The notes beneath the pieces were generated by a model. That model saw only the letters and a list, made by a program, of their open reading frames with translations. It did no database searches and was not told the origin of the DNA. A program made the translations under genes and the position numbers. From Mycolicibacterium mageritense (GTDB lineage: Bacteria > Actinomycetota > Actinomycetes > Mycobacteriales > Mycobacteriaceae): a stretch of DNA of 64,000 bases. Below are positions 34,426 through 44,183 of this stretch, piece after piece. Position 1 is the first letter of the stretch. Each line of letters begins with the position of its first letter. The stretch is from positions 4,402,001-4,466,000 of the forward strand of contig NZ_AP022567.1 of the NCBI RefSeq assembly GCF_010727475.1, written 5' to 3'.

Positions 34426-36777
34426 ATGGCTACCGGGTTCAACGGGAAGATCGAACTGGACATCAGGGACTCCGAAGCGGACTGGGGCCCATACGCCGCC
34501 CCGACAGCTCCGCAGGGCGCGCCCAACGTGCTGTACCTGGTGTGGGACGACACGGGCATCGCCACGTGGGACTGCTTCGGCGGCCTGGTCGACATGCCTG
34601 CCATGAGTCGCATCGCCGAGCGCGGCATCCGGTTGTCCCAATTCCACACCACCGCACTGTGCTCGCCCACGCGGGCGTCGTTGCTCACCGGCCGTAACGC
34701 GACCACTGTCGGCATGGCCACCATCGAGGAATTCACCGACGGGTTCCCGAACTGCAACGGCCGGATCCCGTTCGACACCGCATTGCTGCCGGAGGTGCTC
34801 GCCGAATCCGGGTACAACACCTACTGCGTCGGCAAGTGGCACCTGACACCGCTGGAAGAGTCGAATCTGGCTGCCACGAAACGGCATTGGCCGTGTTCGC
34901 GGGGCTTCGAACGGTTCTACGGGTTCATGGGCGGCGAAACCGACCAGTGGTACCCGGATCTGGTGTACGACAACCATCCGGTGGACCCGCCAGCCACTCC
35001 TGAGGAGGGCTACCACCTGTCGAAGGATCTGGCCGACAAGACGATCGAGTTCATCCGCGACGCCAAGGTGATCGCGCCCGACAAGCCGTGGTTCACCTAT
35101 CTGTGCCCGGGCGCGGGGCATGCTCCGCATCATGTGTTCAAGGAGTGGGCCGACCACTACGCCGGCCGGTTCGACATGGGCTACGAACGCTATCGGGAGA
35201 TCGTGCTCGAGAACCAGAAGAGGCTCGGCATCGTGCCACCCGACACCGAGCTCTCGCCCGTCAACCCGTACTCGGATGTCAAGGGGCCCAACGGGGAACC
35301 GTGGCCCGTTCAGGACACCGTGCGGCCGTGGGAGACGTTGTCCGACGACGAGAAGCGGTTGTTCGCCCGCATGGCCGAGGTGTTCGCGGGATTCCTGTCC
35401 TACACCGACGCGCAGATCGGCCGGATCCTCGACTTCCTCGAGGAGTCAGGCGAACTCGACAACACGATCATCGTGGTGATCTCCGACAACGGTGCCAGCG
35501 GCGAGGGCGGCCCCAACGGTTCGGTCAACGAGACGAAGTTCTTCAACGGTTACATCGACACCGCGGAAGAGGGGCTGAAGTTCCTCGATCGGCTCGGCGG
35601 CCCGCAGACCTACAACCACTACCCGATCGGGTGGGCGATGGCGTTCAACACGCCCTACAAACTGTTCAAACGCTATGCGTCGCACGAGGGCGGCATCGCC
35701 GATACGGCGATCATCTCGTGGCCCGACGGGATCAGCGCGCACGGCGAGGTCCGCGACAACTACGTCAACGTCTGCGACATCACGCCCACCGTGTACGACC
35801 TGCTCGACATCACCCCGCCCGCCACGGTCCGCGGCATCGCGCAGAAGCCGCTCGACGGCGTCAGTTTCAAGGTGGCGCTGGAGAATCCGACCGCACCGAC
35901 GGGCAAGGAGACCCAGTTCTACACCATGCTGGGGACGCGTGGCATCTGGCACAAGGGCTGGTTCGCCAACACCGTGCACGCCGCAACCCCGGCCGGCTGG
36001 TCGCATTTCGACGCCGACCGCTGGGAGCTCTTCCACATCGAGGCGGACCGCAGCCAATGCCACGACCTGGCCGCCGAGCATCCCGACAAACTCGAAGAGC
36101 TCAAGGCGCTGTGGTTCGGCGAGGCCGCGAAGTACCACGGGCTGCCGCTGGCCGACCTCAACATCTTGGAGACCATGACCCGGTGGCGTCCGTACCTGGC
36201 CGGTGAGCGCGCGACCTACACGTACTACCCGCACACTGCCGAAGTCGGTCTCGGCGCGGCCGCCGAATTGCGCGGGCAGTCGTTCAAAGTGCTCGCCGAG
36301 GTCAGGATCGACAGCGCCGACGCCCAGGGCGTGTTGTTCAAGCAAGGCGGTGCGCACGGTGGCCACGCGCTCTACGTCGCCGACGGCCGGCTGCACTACG
36401 TCTACAACTTCCTCGGTGAACACGAACAGGTGCTGTCATCGCCGGACTCGATTCCGTTGGGCCATCACATCTTCGGTGTCCGCTTCAACCGGACGGGCAC
36501 GGTCGAGGGCAGCCACACGCCGGTCGGTCCGACCACGCTGTTCATCGACGGTGTGCCGGTGGCCGAATTGCCCGACATGCACACGCATCCGGGAATGTTC
36601 GCGCTGGCCGGCGGCGGCATCGCCATCGGCCGCAACACCGGATCGGCGGTGTCCCAGAGCTACCGGGCGCCGTTCGCGTTCACCGGTGGGGAGATCGATC
36701 GGGTCACCGTGGACCTGTCCGGAGAACCGTACGAGAGCGTCGAAGCCCAGCTGGCCCTGGCCTTTTCGAAAGACTGA
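34426..36777 (+). CDS. atsA: Arylsulfatase (formylglycine type)
   Basis: 783 residues from ATG 34426, which has GAGG six bases upstream; in-frame upstream codons lack such a site. The sulfatase signature is C79-S-P-T-R83 followed by ASLLTGR; Cys79 becomes formylglycine. Metal-binding DD (41-42), GKWHLTP and ISDNGAS complete the active site. A concanavalin-like beta domain occupies about residues 600-783. No signal peptide, so cytoplasmic as in M. tuberculosis AtsA, whose gene has the same place next to rpsQ. It releases sulfate from aryl or similar esters. The maturation enzyme is encoded two genes on. Confidence 0.92.
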   Translation: MATGFNGKIELDIRDSEADWGPYAAPTAPQGAPNVLYLVWDDTGIATWDCFGGLVDMPAMSRIAERGIRLSQFHTTALCSPTRASLLTGRNATTVGMATIEEFTDGFPNCNGRIPFDTALLPEVLAESGYNTYCVGKWHLTPLEESNLAATKRHWPCSRGFERFYGFMGGETDQWYPDLVYDNHPVDPPATPEEGYHLSKDLADKTIEFIRDAKVIAPDKPWFTYLCPGAGHAPHHVFKEWADHYAGRFDMGYERYREIVLENQKRLGIVPPDTELSPVNPYSDVKGPNGEPWPVQDTVRPWETLSDDEKRLFARMAEVFAGFLSYTDAQIGRILDFLEESGELDNTIIVVISDNGASGEGGPNGSVNETKFFNGYIDTAEEGLKFLDRLGGPQTYNHYPIGWAMAFNTPYKLFKRYASHEGGIADTAIISWPDGISAHGEVRDNYVNVCDITPTVYDLLDITPPATVRGIAQKPLDGVSFKVALENPTAPTGKETQFYTMLGTRGIWHKGWFANTVHAATPAGWSHFDADRWELFHIEADRSQCHDLAAEHPDKLEELKALWFGEAAKYHGLPLADLNILETMTRWRPYLAGERATYTYYPHTAEVGLGAAAELRGQSFKVLAEVRIDSADAQGVLFKQGGAHGGHALYVADGRLHYVYNFLGEHEQVLSSPDSIPLGHHIFGVRFNRTGTVEGSHTPVGPTTLFIDGVPVAELPDMHTHPGMFALAGGGIAIGRNTGSAVSQSYRAPFAFTGGEIDRVTVDLSGEPYESVEAQLALAFSKD

Positions 36778-37478
36778 TGAACCGCGTCCGAAGGGCCACC
36801 ATACTGCTGCTGTGCCTGGCGGCCGCCGGGTGCACGCGGACCAGCGGCGATGTGGCGGTCACCGCGAGCACCACGACCACCAGCCCGGTCGAGACCACCG
36901 TGACCGCGACGGTGACCTCGACCGCCGAACGCATACCGACCACGAACCCACCGCCGGGCATCGCCGAAACCACGCACACCGAGTTGCCGCCGGACGCCGT
37001 CACGTGCGCGCCGACGGCAGCGCCCGCGGCGTCGATCACCACGCAGGTGGCCGACCCGCAGGCGCCCCGGGTCACGGTCGCGATCCCGGACGGCTGGACG
37101 CCCGGACCGGCAACGGGTGACGTGGGCGCTCGCCTGAGCGGCCCGAACGGCATGTTCGCGACCGTGACCGTCAGCCGCACCGACCTCGACCCGGCGGCCG
37201 CGTTCACCGAATATGCCGACCGGATCGTCGCGCGCGCCGCGGTCAGCAGTGTGAGCATCCTGCCGGCCGAACTGTGCGACTACAGCGGCCAGAAGCTCAT
37301 GGGCGGCTGGTCGAACACTCCGCAGGACGCCGTCGAGTACCGGGACCGGCTTGTCCACATCTGGACAGCCGGCCCGGCATATCTGGTCGCGGTGCATGTC
37401 CAGGCCCCGGGCCGGACCGCGGAGTTCGACGCCGCGGCCGCGCCACTGATCGCCGACTTCGGGGTCCGCATACCCTGA
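36777..37478 (+). CDS. LpqN-like lipoprotein
   Basis: 233 residues, ATG overlapping the sulfatase stop by one base. Lipobox LAAAGC with lipidated Cys19. A Thr-rich linker (about 28-70) leads to a domain resembling the LpqN/LpqT family (RVTVAIPDGWTPG... ; YRDRLVHIWTAGPAYLVAVHVQAPG). Such proteins bind lipid-like ligands at the cell surface or act with secreted enzymes. Its place inside a sulfatase operon is unusual; it may supply or sense the substrate. Confidence 0.75.
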   Translation: MNRVRRATILLLCLAAAGCTRTSGDVAVTASTTTTSPVETTVTATVTSTAERIPTTNPPPGIAETTHTELPPDAVTCAPTAAPAASITTQVADPQAPRVTVAIPDGWTPGPATGDVGARLSGPNGMFATVTVSRTDLDPAAAFTEYADRIVARAAVSSVSILPAELCDYSGQKLMGGWSNTPQDAVEYRDRLVHIWTAGPAYLVAVHVQAPGRTAEFDAAAAPLIADFGVRIP

Positions 37479-37483
37479 GACAC

Positions 37484-38359
37484 ATGCTGACCGAACTGGT
37501 CGAGATTCCCGGCGGTGCGTTCCGGATGGGTTCCACGAGCTTCTATCCGGAGGAAGTTCCGGTGCACACCGCTACAGTCGATGCGTTCGCGATCGAGCGA
37601 CATCCGGTCACCACGGCGCAGTTCGCCGAATTCGTCGCGGCCACCGGATATGTCACGGTCGCCGAACGGCCGATGGACCCCGCACTGTACCCAGGCGTGG
37701 CGGCGGAGGATCTGCTGCCCGGCGCGCTGGTGTTCCGGCCGACCGACGGACCCGTCGATCTGCGGGACTGGCGGCAGTGGTGGGACTGGGCGCCCGGTGC
37801 CGACTGGCGCCACCCGTTCGGGCCCGACCGCGACCCGGCCGCGCCGGACCATCCCGTCGTACAGGTCGCCTACCCCGACGCCGTCGAGTACGCCGCGTGG
37901 GCCGGGCGACGGCTGCCCACAGAAGCAGAGTGGGAGTACGCCGCGCGGGCAGGAGCCGACGGCACCTACGCGTGGGGCGACGAGGTCACGCCCGGGGGCC
38001 GGCTGATGGCCAACACGTGGCAGGGCCGGTTCCCGTATCAGAACGACGGCGCGCTGGGCTGGTTCGGCACGTCCCCGGTCGGCACCTTCCCGCCGAACGG
38101 CTTCGGTCTGGCCGACATGATCGGCAACGTGTGGGAGTGGACGACGACGCGGTTCTCGGCCCACCACCAACGCGGCGCAGCACGATCCGCGTGCTGCCCG
38201 CCGCCGGCCGGCGATCCTGGCGTGAACCAGACTCTCAAGGGCGGGTCACACCTGTGCGCCCCCGAGTACTGCCACCGGTACCGGCCCGCCGCGCGGTCAC
38301 CGCAATCGCAGGACAGCTCGACCACCCACATCGGGTTCCGCTGCGTCGAGAGCCGCTGA
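37484..38359 (+). CDS. Formylglycine-generating enzyme
   Basis: 291 residues from ATG 37484, five bases after the lipoprotein stop. Opens LVEIPGGAFRMGSTSFYPEE, has RLPTEAEWEYAARAG and GNVWEWT, and ends in the copper-binding cysteine pair GGSHLCAPEYCHRYRPAAR (Cys258 and Cys263), matching FGEs of M. tuberculosis and Streptomyces. It oxidises the CSPTR cysteine of sulfatases to formylglycine using oxygen. The last 63 bases overlap the convergent DUF1275 gene. Confidence 0.93.
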   Translation: MLTELVEIPGGAFRMGSTSFYPEEVPVHTATVDAFAIERHPVTTAQFAEFVAATGYVTVAERPMDPALYPGVAAEDLLPGALVFRPTDGPVDLRDWRQWWDWAPGADWRHPFGPDRDPAAPDHPVVQVAYPDAVEYAAWAGRRLPTEAEWEYAARAGADGTYAWGDEVTPGGRLMANTWQGRFPYQNDGALGWFGTSPVGTFPPNGFGLADMIGNVWEWTTTRFSAHHQRGAARSACCPPPAGDPGVNQTLKGGSHLCAPEYCHRYRPAARSPQSQDSSTTHIGFRCVESR

Positions 38360-39031
38360 TTTCTCCCGCAATCCGACCTGGCCTGCGATCACCACCAGAC
38401 ACGTGAGCGCGGCCGCCAGCCCGAGTGGCACTGCGATGTGCAGGCGCAGCAGCACCGCACCCGCGACAGCGCCGAGGAAGATCACCACGATGGCCGCGAG
38501 CCGGCGGTTTCCCAGCGCGCCGCGCATTCCGCGCGGCCAGGTTTCGCCGGCCAGGCTGGCCAGGGTCGAGGTCACCACGACGGTCGTCATGTCCTTGACC
38601 GCAAGGGCCCGCGCCACCATGGCCTGCTGGCCCATCACCGCCGCGATGGCGGTTGCGATGACGACTTGTTCGGTCGCGGTGGGGTTCTCGGCCCCGGCCG
38701 CGACAGCCACCGTGAGTGCCAGCAGCACCGCCGCGCCGAGAGTGAGCAGCGTGGTGATGCGGGTGTCCCAGCCGGACGACGTGCGGCGGCGCACGGCCAT
38801 GCCCGCTGCCAGTGCGCCCGCGGTGAACCCCGCGAGTGCGATGGCGGGGCCCAGCACGGGCAGATCGTCGGCACCTGCGACACCCATACCGAGGATCACG
38901 ATGTTGCCGGTCATGTTGCCCGTGAAGACGCGGTCGAGGCCGAGGTAACCGACCGCGTCGACGATGCCGGTGACGAACGTCAATGCCAGTGTCGCACCGA
39001 GCTCGACGTGAGAGCGATTCAACCGCACCAT
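38297..39031 (-). CDS. YoaK/DUF1275-family membrane protein
   Basis: 244 residues. Six to seven membrane segments; FVTGIVDAVGYLGLDRVFTGNMTGNIVILG is the DUF1275 signature (key part GYLGLDRVFTGNMTGN). Function unknown. It starts three bases after the stop of the transporter gene upstream and probably shares its transcript. Confidence 0.85.
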   Translation of the reverse strand: MVRLNRSHVELGATLALTFVTGIVDAVGYLGLDRVFTGNMTGNIVILGMGVAGADDLPVLGPAIALAGFTAGALAAGMAVRRRTSSGWDTRITTLLTLGAAVLLALTVAVAAGAENPTATEQVVIATAIAAVMGQQAMVARALAVKDMTTVVVTSTLASLAGETWPRGMRGALGNRRLAAIVVIFLGAVAGAVLLRLHIAVPLGLAAALTCLVVIAGQVGLREKSAALDAAEPDVGGRAVLRLR

Positions 39032-39034
39032 ATT

Positions 39035-40594
39035 TCAGAAGACGATGATCGCGACGACAGTGGCCAGCACCAACCCGGTCATCACGGGCAGGAAGCACTT
39101 GCGCGCGAGGGTCAGCACGGGCACCCGCGCGAAGCCCGCGACCGCCACCAGAGACGACCAGGCGACCAGGGTGCCGCCGCCGGACCAGATGTTGCCCATC
39201 TGGCCGATCGCGGCCAGGGTCGAAGGGTCCATGTCGACGACCGGGCCGAGCGCACCCGAAAGCGAACCCGTCAGCGGCAGCCCGGAAAAGCCCGAACCTT
39301 CAAGCCCCGCAATGAGTCCGACGAACAAAACCGCGAACGACGTGACGACCGGATTCGGCGAAAGGTGGGACTGGGCGGCGGTGATGAGGTCGAACAGGAA
39401 CGCCGGGCCCTTGGCGTCGGCGGGCATCCCGAGGATCGCCGCGGAGAAGTCACCGTTGCCGATGAAGAAGAACCCGGCGATCGGCAACACGATCCCCATG
39501 GCCTTGAACGCGAACACCAGCCCGTCCACGACATGCTGCGACGACGTCTCCAGGAAGTTGCGTTTGTCGTTGGTGGCCGACGCCGCGAACAGCAGCAGCG
39601 CCGCGAGCCCGCCGACGATGGCCGCCGCATCCCCGCCCTTGAGCGGCGGCACGACGCTGGTGAACTTGCCCAGCAGCAGGTAGACGATGAACGCGAAGTA
39701 CACCAGCGGCACCAACACCGCGAAAACCTTTGCCGCCAAGTTCTTCTGCGGCTCTCGGGGATCCTCGACCGGATCCGCCAGGACGACGGTCGCGGTGGCA
39801 GTCGCGGTGGAACCATCGGTCAGGACCGGTTCCGGCAGCGGTGCGGGCGGCGGGCTCGGCACGGCCGCCGAACCCCCATCGGACGGGGCGTCGTCGTCAT
39901 CTCGACGCCGGTCCGCGGCGTCCTCCCACTCCTTGAGCAGTTCGGGCGACGGGTGGCGCCAGGTGCGGCGCTGCACGACATAGGTGATGACGAGCGCCGT
40001 CAGGCCCACGACCAGCGACAGCACCATGGCCTTGTCTGCCACGGCGTCGGCGTCGACCCCCGCGGCCTTGGCCGAGATGCCGGGCGCCACCTTGATGATG
40101 TAGTCCGAGGACAGTGCCATGCCCTGGCCCGAGATCGCGATCACCATGCCGACCGACAGCGGTGCCAGACCCGCGCGGATCGCGACGGGTATGAGCACCG
40201 CGCCGACCAGGGGCACCGCAGGCGTCGGCCAGAAGAACAGCGAGATCACGTACGTGACGATCGCCAGCACGATGAAGCTGCTGGTGCCGGCACGCATGAC
40301 CCGGCGAAACGGCGTGACCATCATCCGGTCGGCGCCCATTTCCCGCAGCGCCCCCAGCATCGCCGTCACGATCGCGATGATCAGGAAGATGTTGAACAGT
40401 TCTTTGGCCGCGGTGAGGCTGGCGTTGAAGATCGAGGACAGGCCCGTGATGAGGCTTCCGGAGAACGCCCAGGCCGTCATGAGTGTTGCGGTGACCGCAG
40501 GCACGACGATGTTCTTGCGGATTGCCATCGTGATGAGAATGACGACGATGCCCGCAAGGTAGATCCAGTGTGCCGCGGTGAGATGGGTGTCCAA
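39035..40594 (-). CDS. 12-TM transporter, paralogue 1 (substrate unknown)
   Basis: 519 residues from TTG 40594, with GAGAGG seven bases upstream; an upstream in-frame start at 40678 would add 28 poorly conserved residues. About 12 membrane segments with a long Pro/Ala-rich cytoplasmic loop in the middle (about 215-285). Clear paralogue of the protein at 51071: TAAHWIYLAGIV, ISGQGMALSSDYIIKVAP, SGFSGLPLTGSLSGALG and SGGGTLVAWSSLVAVAG recur there. It looks like an organic-anion or ion-transporter-superfamily carrier. Its location next to the PucR regulator and the shared motif in its promoter suggest it imports the compound broken down by 44184-53916. Confidence 0.78.
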   Translation of the reverse strand: MDTHLTAAHWIYLAGIVVILITMAIRKNIVVPAVTATLMTAWAFSGSLITGLSSIFNASLTAAKELFNIFLIIAIVTAMLGALREMGADRMMVTPFRRVMRAGTSSFIVLAIVTYVISLFFWPTPAVPLVGAVLIPVAIRAGLAPLSVGMVIAISGQGMALSSDYIIKVAPGISAKAAGVDADAVADKAMVLSLVVGLTALVITYVVQRRTWRHPSPELLKEWEDAADRRRDDDDAPSDGGSAAVPSPPPAPLPEPVLTDGSTATATATVVLADPVEDPREPQKNLAAKVFAVLVPLVYFAFIVYLLLGKFTSVVPPLKGGDAAAIVGGLAALLLFAASATNDKRNFLETSSQHVVDGLVFAFKAMGIVLPIAGFFFIGNGDFSAAILGMPADAKGPAFLFDLITAAQSHLSPNPVVTSFAVLFVGLIAGLEGSGFSGLPLTGSLSGALGPVVDMDPSTLAAIGQMGNIWSGGGTLVAWSSLVAVAGFARVPVLTLARKCFLPVMTGLVLATVVAIIVF

Positions 40595-40965
40595 TTCGGG
40601 ACCTCTCGTTGAACTGCTGGTGGGCTGTGCAGTCGATGGTGGAATGTTCGGCGTGGTCACGACCTGGGTCAACGACAACAGTGCACATCCGGAACTGCCT
40701 CACCATGTGCAATATGTTCCGAACTTGTCGGTGGCATATCGCCCGGTTTCCGTGACGTAACGTTTCGCCGCGACAGCGCGCGGTGGACCAGCCCGCTTGT
40801 GCATGTTGTCCAGATCCGGGCGCGCAGGACTGTGCACCATCGCCCCGCCGGATTTCCCAATCGGCCGTGCGCGGGTGAGACAGTGCTTGGTGCGGGTCGT
40901 GAGCGCGTGGCAAACGCCATGGCTCATACCGCAATTCGCCGGATTCCAGATTGGGAACACGAAGC
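40595..40965. promoter_or_regulatory. Divergent control region with TGTGCA motifs
   Basis: 371 bases between two divergent transporter genes, no gene seen. CACCATGTGCAAT at 40701-40713 is identical over 13 bases to a site before the PucR gene (44058-44070). TGTGCACCAT at 40832-40841 matches ten bases of the sites at 44648 and 50923. AGTGCACAT at 40679-40687 is a weaker relative. These are candidate binding sites of the PucR-type regulator. Confidence 0.6.
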
Positions 40966-42333
40966 ATGACCGATGTTCGAAGCGCCGGGCCGCCGGGCCG
41001 CGCGCTGGACGATGGCACACCGCTGGGGTTGGCAGCGCTGCTGGCGGGAACAGTGGTGGGCACCCTCAGCAACAACGTCGTCAACGTCCCGCTGAACGCG
41101 ATCATCGACGAGTTCGGCGCTCCACTCGGCAACGGGGTTTTCGTCGTCGTCGGCTTCCTGGTCTGCTTCGCCGCGACGATACCGCTGGCAGGCTGGTTCG
41201 GGGACCGATTCGGGCGCAGACGCGTGTATTGCGCAGCGCTGCTCGCGACGGCGGTCTGTGCCGTCGGCGCGGCGACCGCGCCGACGTTGCCGCTGCTGAT
41301 CGCGTGGCGATCCGCAGGCGGTGTCGCCGCCGCGGCGTTCGCCCCCGCGGTCATGGGCCTGATCGCCTGGATGTTCTCGGGGCAGTCACGAGGCAGGGCC
41401 ATGGGTGCCTGGGCGTCGGCCAACGGCATCGGCCAGGCGATCGGGCCGAGCCTGGGCGGCCTGGTGGCCGACCACTGGGGCTGGCGGTGGGTTTTCGTGC
41501 CGCTCGTGCCGGTGGCGCTGGCGGGCTTCCTCGGCACCCTGCGTTACGTGCCGCGCTATCCCGGAACCAGGATGCCGTTCGACCTCGCGGGCGCATCCGC
41601 GCTGACGATCGGTTCGGCGCTACTCATGCTCGGGCTGGCCGTGGTGCCACAGCCCGACGTCACGGCCTGGTTCGCGCTCGGCGTCGTGGTGCTCGCGGTC
41701 GTCGTACTCGCGTGGTTCGCGTGGCACTGCACCCGCATTCCGAACCCGTTCGTCGACGTGCGGCTGGTGACCGAATCCCGGTTCGCCCGCAGCTGCGCGG
41801 CGGCGTTCGCCCAGATGTTCTGTCTCGGTGCGGCTTTGCTCGCCGTCCCGCTGTATCTGGTCGGCAAGTCGGTGTCGATATCGGCCGCGGGCCTCGTGTT
41901 GTTCACGGTGCCCGCGGCCATGGCGATCCTCGGTCCTGGTGTGGGACGTTGGCAGGACCGGTTGGGTCCGCGGCGGGTGCTGCGCACCGGCCTGGTGCTG
42001 CTGCTGGCCGCCCAGGTCGGGCTGGCCGTCACGGTCGCGCAGCACCGGTTGCTGCTGCCCGCCATGGTGGCTGTGCTGGTGGCCGCCGGGGTCGGTATCT
42101 CGCTGGTTCAGACGCCCGCGGCGACCGGCGCGACGCGCTCACCCGCGGGTGAATGCGGCACCGGGCTGGGCCTTTTCAATCTGGTCCGATTCGGTGGCTC
42201 GGCGTGTGGTGCGGCGTGGGTCGCGGTGGCCTTGGAAACCGGCGGCTATCCGCTGGTGTTCGTCGCGTGCGCGGTGATGGTCGCACTGGGGCTGGCCGGG
42301 TCGTTTCTCGGCCCCGACCCCGCGCCGGTGTGA
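40966..42333 (+). CDS. MFS transporter (DHA2/EmrB-like)
   Basis: 455 residues from ATG 40966. Motif A GWFGDRFGRRRVY after the second segment, and GPSLGGLVADHWGWRWVFVPLVP (motif C region) as in DHA2 exporters; about 14 segments are possible. The stop abuts the stop of the convergent regulator gene (TGATCA). It may export a toxic intermediate or import substrate; its promoter region is shared with transporter paralogue 1. Confidence 0.82.
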   Translation: MTDVRSAGPPGRALDDGTPLGLAALLAGTVVGTLSNNVVNVPLNAIIDEFGAPLGNGVFVVVGFLVCFAATIPLAGWFGDRFGRRRVYCAALLATAVCAVGAATAPTLPLLIAWRSAGGVAAAAFAPAVMGLIAWMFSGQSRGRAMGAWASANGIGQAIGPSLGGLVADHWGWRWVFVPLVPVALAGFLGTLRYVPRYPGTRMPFDLAGASALTIGSALLMLGLAVVPQPDVTAWFALGVVVLAVVVLAWFAWHCTRIPNPFVDVRLVTESRFARSCAAAFAQMFCLGAALLAVPLYLVGKSVSISAAGLVLFTVPAAMAILGPGVGRWQDRLGPRRVLRTGLVLLLAAQVGLAVTVAQHRLLLPAMVAVLVAAGVGISLVQTPAATGATRSPAGECGTGLGLFNLVRFGGSACGAAWVAVALETGGYPLVFVACAVMVALGLAGSFLGPDPAPV

Positions 42334-44001
42334 TCAGCGGAAGCTGGCCTCCCGGTCGATCGCCGAGCGCACTTCGTCGAGGAGGTCGAGGCGGATCGCG
42401 AGCCACACCGTGAACTGGTTCTCGGGAACCTTGATGTCCATGCCCAGCAGCCGTGACACCCGGTCCAGCTTGGCGAGCATGGTGTTGCGATGCACGTTGA
42501 GCACGCGTGCCGTCGCGTTGACGTTGCCGCCCTCGGCCAGATACGTGCTCAAGGTCTCCAGCAGGTCGGGGGCAGAGCGTAACGGCCCCAACACATCCCG
42601 GACCAACTGGCGGCTTTCCTGCGTTTCGGCCACCTGGGCCAGCACTGTGAAACCACGCAGTTCCTGGTACGAGGTCGGGCCTGTGCGGTGCAGCCGACGG
42701 GCAATGCCGAGCGCGACCCTGGCCTCGCGATAACTCTCCCTGACCTCGCCGGCACCGCACGCGGGCCGGCCGTAGGCCACCGGTTCCCGCAGCCCACGGC
42801 GCCGTTCCAGCTCGACCGACATCGCGCGGGCATAGTCGGTCATCTCTTCGCGCATCGCCGCGCCGTCCTCGCTGCGCAGCGTCCGCACGACCACCAGAAC
42901 GTCGCCGATCACCGTGACATACGCGTTCACCGACGGGTGTGGTGCGACACCGGCCGCGTAGCGCGCTAGCCGGACCATGCTCGCGGTCGGGTTGTCCACG
43001 CGGCGGGGCAGGACGCCCGGTGCGACGAAAACGCCGAACCGCGAATCGAGTTCGATGTCGTGATGCTCGGCGCGGGCCCGCATGTCGTGCTCGCTGGAGA
43101 AGCTGCCGTGCACGAGGGCCTGCACGAAATCTCCGCGCGCGCGTTCCTCGGCTTCGTCGACGCTGCGTTGCCGCAGCATCTCCGAGCCGACGATGGCGGT
43201 GGCCTGCTCGGTCAGCACCGCGTACCGGGCCAGGTCATGGTGACCGGGTTCGGCCGTCGGAACGAGGATCACGACCCAGCCCTCGAACGACTTGCCGAGC
43301 CGGATGGCGCTGGCCACGCACGTCCACACGCTGTCGTGCAGGCCCGTCACCGGCTGGATCCGGGTGTCGTGCCCGTCGGACCGCCGCTCGGAGGCGGGCA
43401 GATCGGTCGCGAGCATCTCGCTGACCGAATCGGCCAGCGGCGCCAGCACATCGGGGGTGACGCCGTTGCAGGCCACCACGTGCCCGCGGGCGTCGAGCGC
43501 AACCGCCGGATTGCGCGCCAGGTTAGACACCTCGCGCACCAGGATCTCCAGTCCGGCGCCGCGGTGGAACAGGCCCGCGAGCGACGCGTGCACATGCGTC
43601 GAGTAGCGCATGACGTGGACTTCCTGGCTGAGCGCGCGTTCGGCGAGCAGCCGGTTCAGCGCGGCGAACCCGACCGGGATGCCGAACTCGATGACGATGA
43701 GCCCCTCGGGCGGGTGACCGAGATCGGCCGGGATCGCGCCGTCCACCAGCAGGGTCGTGGCGCCGCGCGCGATGAGCGCCGACAGCGCGGCACCGTTGCC
43801 GACCAAGGACTCGGGCCGCGCGTAGACCGCGACCGCGTCGAGCGGATCATGTTGTGTCAGAACCTCGTTGAGCGGAAGCACCCAGCTCAACTCGACGCCG
43901 AGGCGGTCGGCGCCCGCGACCACGCGGGCACCCGACATGAGCGACTCGTCGAGCAGCCCCGCAACGGTCATGCGTTCGCTGTCGGTCGGTGTTGCCGCCA
44001 T
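42334..44001 (-). CDS. PucR-type transcriptional regulator
   Basis: 555 residues from ATG 44001, with GAGG six bases upstream. The N-terminal PucR domain (TVAGLLDESLMSGARVVAGADRLGVELSWV) is followed by a GAF-like/CdaR middle and a C-terminal helix-turn-helix of the PucR type (LLETLSTYLAEGGNVNATARVLNVHRNTMLAKLDRVSRLLG). Such proteins activate purine, amino-acid or amine breakdown when substrate is present. It lies between the divergent catabolic genes and the transporters and is the likely master regulator of the locus. Confidence 0.88.
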   Translation of the reverse strand: MAATPTDSERMTVAGLLDESLMSGARVVAGADRLGVELSWVLPLNEVLTQHDPLDAVAVYARPESLVGNGAALSALIARGATTLLVDGAIPADLGHPPEGLIVIEFGIPVGFAALNRLLAERALSQEVHVMRYSTHVHASLAGLFHRGAGLEILVREVSNLARNPAVALDARGHVVACNGVTPDVLAPLADSVSEMLATDLPASERRSDGHDTRIQPVTGLHDSVWTCVASAIRLGKSFEGWVVILVPTAEPGHHDLARYAVLTEQATAIVGSEMLRQRSVDEAEERARGDFVQALVHGSFSSEHDMRARAEHHDIELDSRFGVFVAPGVLPRRVDNPTASMVRLARYAAGVAPHPSVNAYVTVIGDVLVVVRTLRSEDGAAMREEMTDYARAMSVELERRRGLREPVAYGRPACGAGEVRESYREARVALGIARRLHRTGPTSYQELRGFTVLAQVAETQESRQLVRDVLGPLRSAPDLLETLSTYLAEGGNVNATARVLNVHRNTMLAKLDRVSRLLGMDIKVPENQFTVWLAIRLDLLDEVRSAIDREASFR

Positions 44002-44057
44002 GTCGCACCTCGCGTCTCGTGCCGTTCTGTATCGATTACCGGACTCGTCGGCACAGA

Positions 44058-44070
44058 CACCATGTGCAAT
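44058..44070. promoter_or_regulatory. Candidate PucR site before the regulator gene
   Basis: CACCATGTGCAAT, identical over 13 bases to 40701-40713. It sits 57 bases upstream of the regulator start within the 182-base gap between the regulator and the HbpS-like gene, and could serve autoregulation and activation of the plus-strand genes. Confidence 0.6.
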
Positions 44071-44183
44071 GTAACCCGGTTCGGCCGTCAATTCAGGTCA
44101 TATTAGCCATCCCGCTGTGATCCTGCCGTTGATAGACATGCCTCGTCAGCCGATTACGACTGCCGCGAGAGAGCGAGACACCA

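Noticed and set aside
42334..44091. Longer PucR regulator starting near 44091
   Set aside because: The extra 30 residues are not family-like and would run across the conserved CACCATGTGCAAT site; ATG 44001 has a good ribosome binding site.
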